64,000 nt of DNA from a virus. A model generated the notes under the pieces. The model was not told the origin of the DNA. It saw only the letters and a program-made list of their open reading frames with translations, and searched no databases. The stretch lies in IMG/VR virus record IMGVR_UViG_3300033149_002817, positions 1-64,000 of that record. One strand, written 5' to 3'. Made by a program: the position numbers and the translations under genes. Of this stretch, positions 61,740 through 64,000 are shown piece after piece; the stretch's first letter is position 1; the number at the start of each line of letters is the position of its first letter.

Positions 61740-62782
61740 TGGAACCTCTCATGAAGCGGCTGCTGGAAGACGGCCCGGGGAGTCAGACGAGCTTCGGACT
61801 CTTCCGCGGCGACGTCATACGCAACGACGACCCGGAGAAGCGTGCTCGTGTGCAGGTGCGTATCGTCCAGGTTCACGGTGACGGGCTCGACCCGAGTCAG
61901 ACGGTGGCGTCTGACCGCCTGCCGTGGGCGGAGCCATGCTTCCCGATGTCAGGGTTCGCCGACGGCGGGGTCTACTTCGTGCCTCCGGTGCCGTCGACGT
62001 TGTGGTGTGCCTTCGAGAACGGAGACCCGCATCGCCCGGTCTACCTCGGTGGGTGGTGGAAGAACGACGAACCTCCGGCAGAGGTGACGGACCCGGACGA
62101 GCAGCGCGTCATCAAGACTCCGGCCGGGCATGTCCTGCTCTTCGACGACGCGCCTGACGGGATCATCCGCCTCTCGCACGAGGACGGGGACCGTGAGATC
62201 ATCCTCGACGGGAACACCGGCACGACGACGATCAAGAACAAGTCGGGACAGACAATCGTCCTGAACGAAACAGCACAGTCCGTCACCGTTACGAACGGAA
62301 CACAGGTCATCACGCTTGACGGCGCGTCAGGTACGATCAACATTCAGAACGGCGCGACGCAATCCGCGACGATGAACGAGACGGCGCAGACGATCAACAT
62401 CCAGAACGGACCGTTGCAGACCGTGCTCATGAACGCGCTGCTCTCGCAGGTCGTACTGACGAACGGTGTGCTTCAGGTGCTCACGCTCGACGGGCTCCTG
62501 CAGACGACGCTGCTCATCAATGGTCTCGTGCAGGTGCTCACGAACGGTATCCTCGGCAAGGTGCAGATTAACACGCTGACGGTGGACGGGATCGAGCTTG
62601 GAACCGGGGCGGCGGCGGAGACATACGGAATCGTCGTTGGGGCGTTCAAGACGCTGTTCGATGGGCATACGCACGCGAAACCTGCGGGGTGTGCTGGTGG
62701 TGCGGCTACAGGTCCACCAGCTGCTGGAATGGTTGTAGGCACGGACATTTCGACCATCGTCAAGGCGAAGGCGATGCCGTAG
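61739..62782 (+). CDS. Baseplate spike protein (gp5/VgrG-like)
   Basis: 347 residues. Residues 20-125 form an OB-fold (GLFRGDVIRNDDPEKRARVQ, VQVRIVQVHG, VPSTLWCAFENGDPHRPVYL, GGWW) as in gp5 and VgrG. Residues 150-290 are a repetitive beta-helix (TIVLNETAQSVTVTNGTQVI, TINIQNGATQSATMNETAQ, VLTNGVLQVLTLDGLL) forming the needle. The C-terminus has GHTHAKPAG, common in spike tips. No lysozyme domain is inserted, unlike T4 gp5. Confidence 0.88.
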   Translation: MEPLMKRLLEDGPGSQTSFGLFRGDVIRNDDPEKRARVQVRIVQVHGDGLDPSQTVASDRLPWAEPCFPMSGFADGGVYFVPPVPSTLWCAFENGDPHRPVYLGGWWKNDEPPAEVTDPDEQRVIKTPAGHVLLFDDAPDGIIRLSHEDGDREIILDGNTGTTTIKNKSGQTIVLNETAQSVTVTNGTQVITLDGASGTINIQNGATQSATMNETAQTINIQNGPLQTVLMNALLSQVVLTNGVLQVLTLDGLLQTTLLINGLVQVLTNGILGKVQINTLTVDGIELGTGAAAETYGIVVGAFKTLFDGHTHAKPAGCAGGAATGPPAAGMVVGTDISTIVKAKAMP

Positions 62783-62791
62783 GGGGCAGAC

Positions 62792-63178
62792 ATGCCGTTC
62801 GTACGGGGTTCGCAGTCGCGCGGGTGCGCTTTCCCTATCATCAAGGGGCGGGAGGGCTACTGGCCGCGTCGGAACAGCGCGGCGCTCCGGCGGTCGAGCA
62901 TCATGATGATCCTCGGCACGTACCCCGGCGAGCGGGTCGGAGAGCCCGAGTTTGGTTCGCGCCTGCCTGAGCTTCTGTTCGAGCAGAATGATGCCCGCGC
63001 GATGGAGCTGGCTCGGCGGTACACTGTAGAGGCTATACAGCGGTGGGATCCGCTCGTCGGCATCGTCGGGGTGGTTGCGGAGCGTAGAGATTACGCCTTG
63101 CGCATCTACATCGACTACATCGACCGGGCTGACGAGAACACGAACGTCCGCCGTGCGACGTTCACTGTGCGGAAGTAG
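62792..63178 (+). CDS. Baseplate wedge protein, gp25/W-like
   Basis: 128 residues. IIKGREGYWPRRNSAALRRS then IMMILGTYPGERVGEPEFGS and RLPELLFEQND is the gp25/GpW pattern (...I..il.T..GeR...p.fG...). It nucleates wedge and sheath assembly. Its last 17 bases overlap the 3' end of the antisense HNH gene, so it survived the insertion intact. Confidence 0.92.
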   Translation: MPFVRGSQSRGCAFPIIKGREGYWPRRNSAALRRSSIMMILGTYPGERVGEPEFGSRLPELLFEQNDARAMELARRYTVEAIQRWDPLVGIVGVVAERRDYALRIYIDYIDRADENTNVRRATFTVRK

Positions 63179-63878
63179 GGGCAGGGACATGCTTCCAGGT
63201 GCGACCTGTGACGGCCGCGTAGACCGTGCCGGTGGAGACACCGTAGCGCTCGGAGAGCTGCCGTACGGGTACACCGTCAGCATGGCAGGCGCGCATCTCT
63301 GCGACGAGGAAGTCGGTGAGCTTGGCGACGGCGGAGCGGGTGCCGGCGGGACCGCCCGGCATCGGGACCGGGCCGGGCAGATGCTTCCAGGTCTTGCCGA
63401 CGATGGCACAGTGGATGGCATCCTTGGAGACGTCGTAGCGCTTGGCGAGTTCGGGGAGCTGAGCGCCGGAGCGGAAGGCGTCGCGGGCAGCGAGAACGTC
63501 GGTAGCGGTGAGCTTCGCGCTCCCGTTGTGGGAGCCGACGTTGCGATGTGGACTCATCCTCGCAGCATGCTCCGCGTTCTCTTTGCGCGTGCAGTATTCG
63601 AGATTGTCGAGATGGTTGTTGAACGGCCGTCCGTCCCGATGGTTCACTTCGCGCCCGTCCGGTCGTGGACCGACGAACGCCTCCATCACGAGATGGTGGA
63701 CGAGCGCCTTGCGCTTCTTTCCTTGGTAGCACAGTGTGACCCTTCGGTACCCGCTGATATCCTCCAGCTTCAGGAGATCACGTCGCGTGCCGTTGGCGCG
63801 CGCGTCGCGGCGTACGCGACCGTGATCGGAAATAGAGTAGGCACCTTCCCATCCAGGGACGTTCTTCCAATTCTCCAC
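63162..63878 (-). CDS. HNH homing endonuclease with NUMOD4, antisense insertion
   Basis: 238 residues on the minus strand; GTG start after CGGAGGTACTC. N-terminal NUMOD4 (WKNVPGWEGAYSISDHGRVR), then an HNH nuclease (VHHLVMEAFVGPRPDG, VNHRDGRPFNNHLDNLEYC), then two tandem repeats of about 55 residues with HTH character (LPELAKRYDVSKDAIHCAIV, VRQLSERYGVSTGTVYAAVT), each ending KTWKHLPGP / RTWKHVPAP, for DNA recognition. It is the only minus-strand gene and lies between gp25- and gp6-like genes that are normally adjacent, a sign of insertion. It has its own promoter. Confidence 0.92.
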   Translation of the reverse strand: MENWKNVPGWEGAYSISDHGRVRRDARANGTRRDLLKLEDISGYRRVTLCYQGKKRKALVHHLVMEAFVGPRPDGREVNHRDGRPFNNHLDNLEYCTRKENAEHAARMSPHRNVGSHNGSAKLTATDVLAARDAFRSGAQLPELAKRYDVSKDAIHCAIVGKTWKHLPGPVPMPGGPAGTRSAVAKLTDFLVAEMRACHADGVPVRQLSERYGVSTGTVYAAVTGRTWKHVPAPTSAQ

Positions 63879-63904
63879 GAGTACCTCCGTTTCTGGTATA
63901 CTCC

Positions 63905-63933
63905 ATTCTGCGTGAAGGTGTAGCTCATGTCAA
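63905..63933 (-). promoter_or_regulatory. sigma70 promoter for the HNH gene
   Basis: On the minus strand: -35 TTGACA (63928-63933), 17-base spacer, -10 CAGAAT (63905-63910), about 27 bases before the HNH GTG. The -35 overlaps the start of the baseplate gene (ATG 63927) on the other strand. Confidence 0.7.
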
Positions 63934-64000
63934 GCACGCTGCCGCCAATAGATTACACAGCCAGAAGTTACGCTGAGATCAAGGCAGCCCTCGAACGCCA
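63927..64000 (+). CDS. Baseplate wedge protein (gp6 / baseplate J-like), 3' end outside window
   Basis: ATG 63927 follows GAAGGTGTAGCTC; only 24 complete codons are visible. The visible start (LPPIDYTARSYAEIKAALER) matches the beginning of gp6/baseplate J proteins ('...YT.RDY..I...L...'). It would form the wedge ring with the gp25- and gp53-like proteins. The identity rests on this short start plus gene order. Confidence 0.7.
   Translation, partial: MSSTLPPIDYTARSYAEIKAALER

Noticed and set aside
61739-62782. Lysozyme domain in the spike protein, as in T4 gp5
   Set aside because: The OB-fold passes directly into the beta-helix; no E-D-T catalytic pattern or helical lysozyme insert is present.

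Overview
This window is a contiguous part of the genome of a high-GC, tailed, contractile (T4-superfamily, myovirus-type) bacteriophage. The diagnostic genes are a T4 gp21-type prohead protease fused to a scaffold, a gp23-type major capsid protein, gp13/14/15-like neck proteins, a contractile tail sheath and tube, a tape measure, and a hub/spike/wedge baseplate set (gp26-, gp53-, gp27-, gp5-, gp25- and gp6-like). Every gene is on the + strand except one HNH homing endonuclease. No tRNA, CRISPR array or bacterial gene block was seen. The host cannot be named from the sequence; the promoters are sigma70-like.

Layout. 1-543 is the end of a thymidine kinase. 575-4613 holds a large acidic protein with an embedded HicA-like domain, followed by small membrane proteins. 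4654-7509 is a cassette of small genes served by three copies of the same sigma70-type promoter; it encodes a protein with a sigma region 4.2-like helix-turn-helix. 7655-16640 holds two very large proteins: a zeta-toxin-like P-loop kinase, and a 2164-residue protein with three HExxH metalloprotease motifs, a zinc ribbon, a ParB-like motif and a Nudix domain. 16664-20134 is a promoter/terminator-bounded group of fibre-like genes. 20251-28674 holds small head-region or internal-protein candidates. 28674-32735 is the protease-scaffold and major capsid protein, closed by a terminator. 32838-38637 holds zinc-ribbon proteins and the neck and tail-completion proteins. 38639-51367 is a fibre region, including a fibre with an M14 carboxypeptidase domain and a tandem array of five paralogous fibre genes. 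51377-64000 holds the tail: sheath stabiliser, sheath, tube, tape measure and baseplate, interrupted by GIY-YIG and HNH homing endonucleases.

How it may work together. The protease of the T4 gp21 family cleaves after (L/I)-x-E. Many proteins in the first 34 kb carry a V-(K/Q)-L-x-E type motif, often at the N-terminus or exactly at a domain boundary. This suggests a large set of proteins (kinase, metalloproteases, HicA-like, Nudix, zinc-ribbon) that is packaged in the prohead, cut by the protease and possibly delivered into the host with the DNA. This is inference; it is the most interesting hypothesis in the window. The portal and large terminase genes were not recognised and are probably outside it.

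No gene-free stretch exceeds about 300 bases. The longest gaps (about 100-145 bases, at 7510-7654, 20135-20250 and 35359-35460) hold promoters or hairpins.
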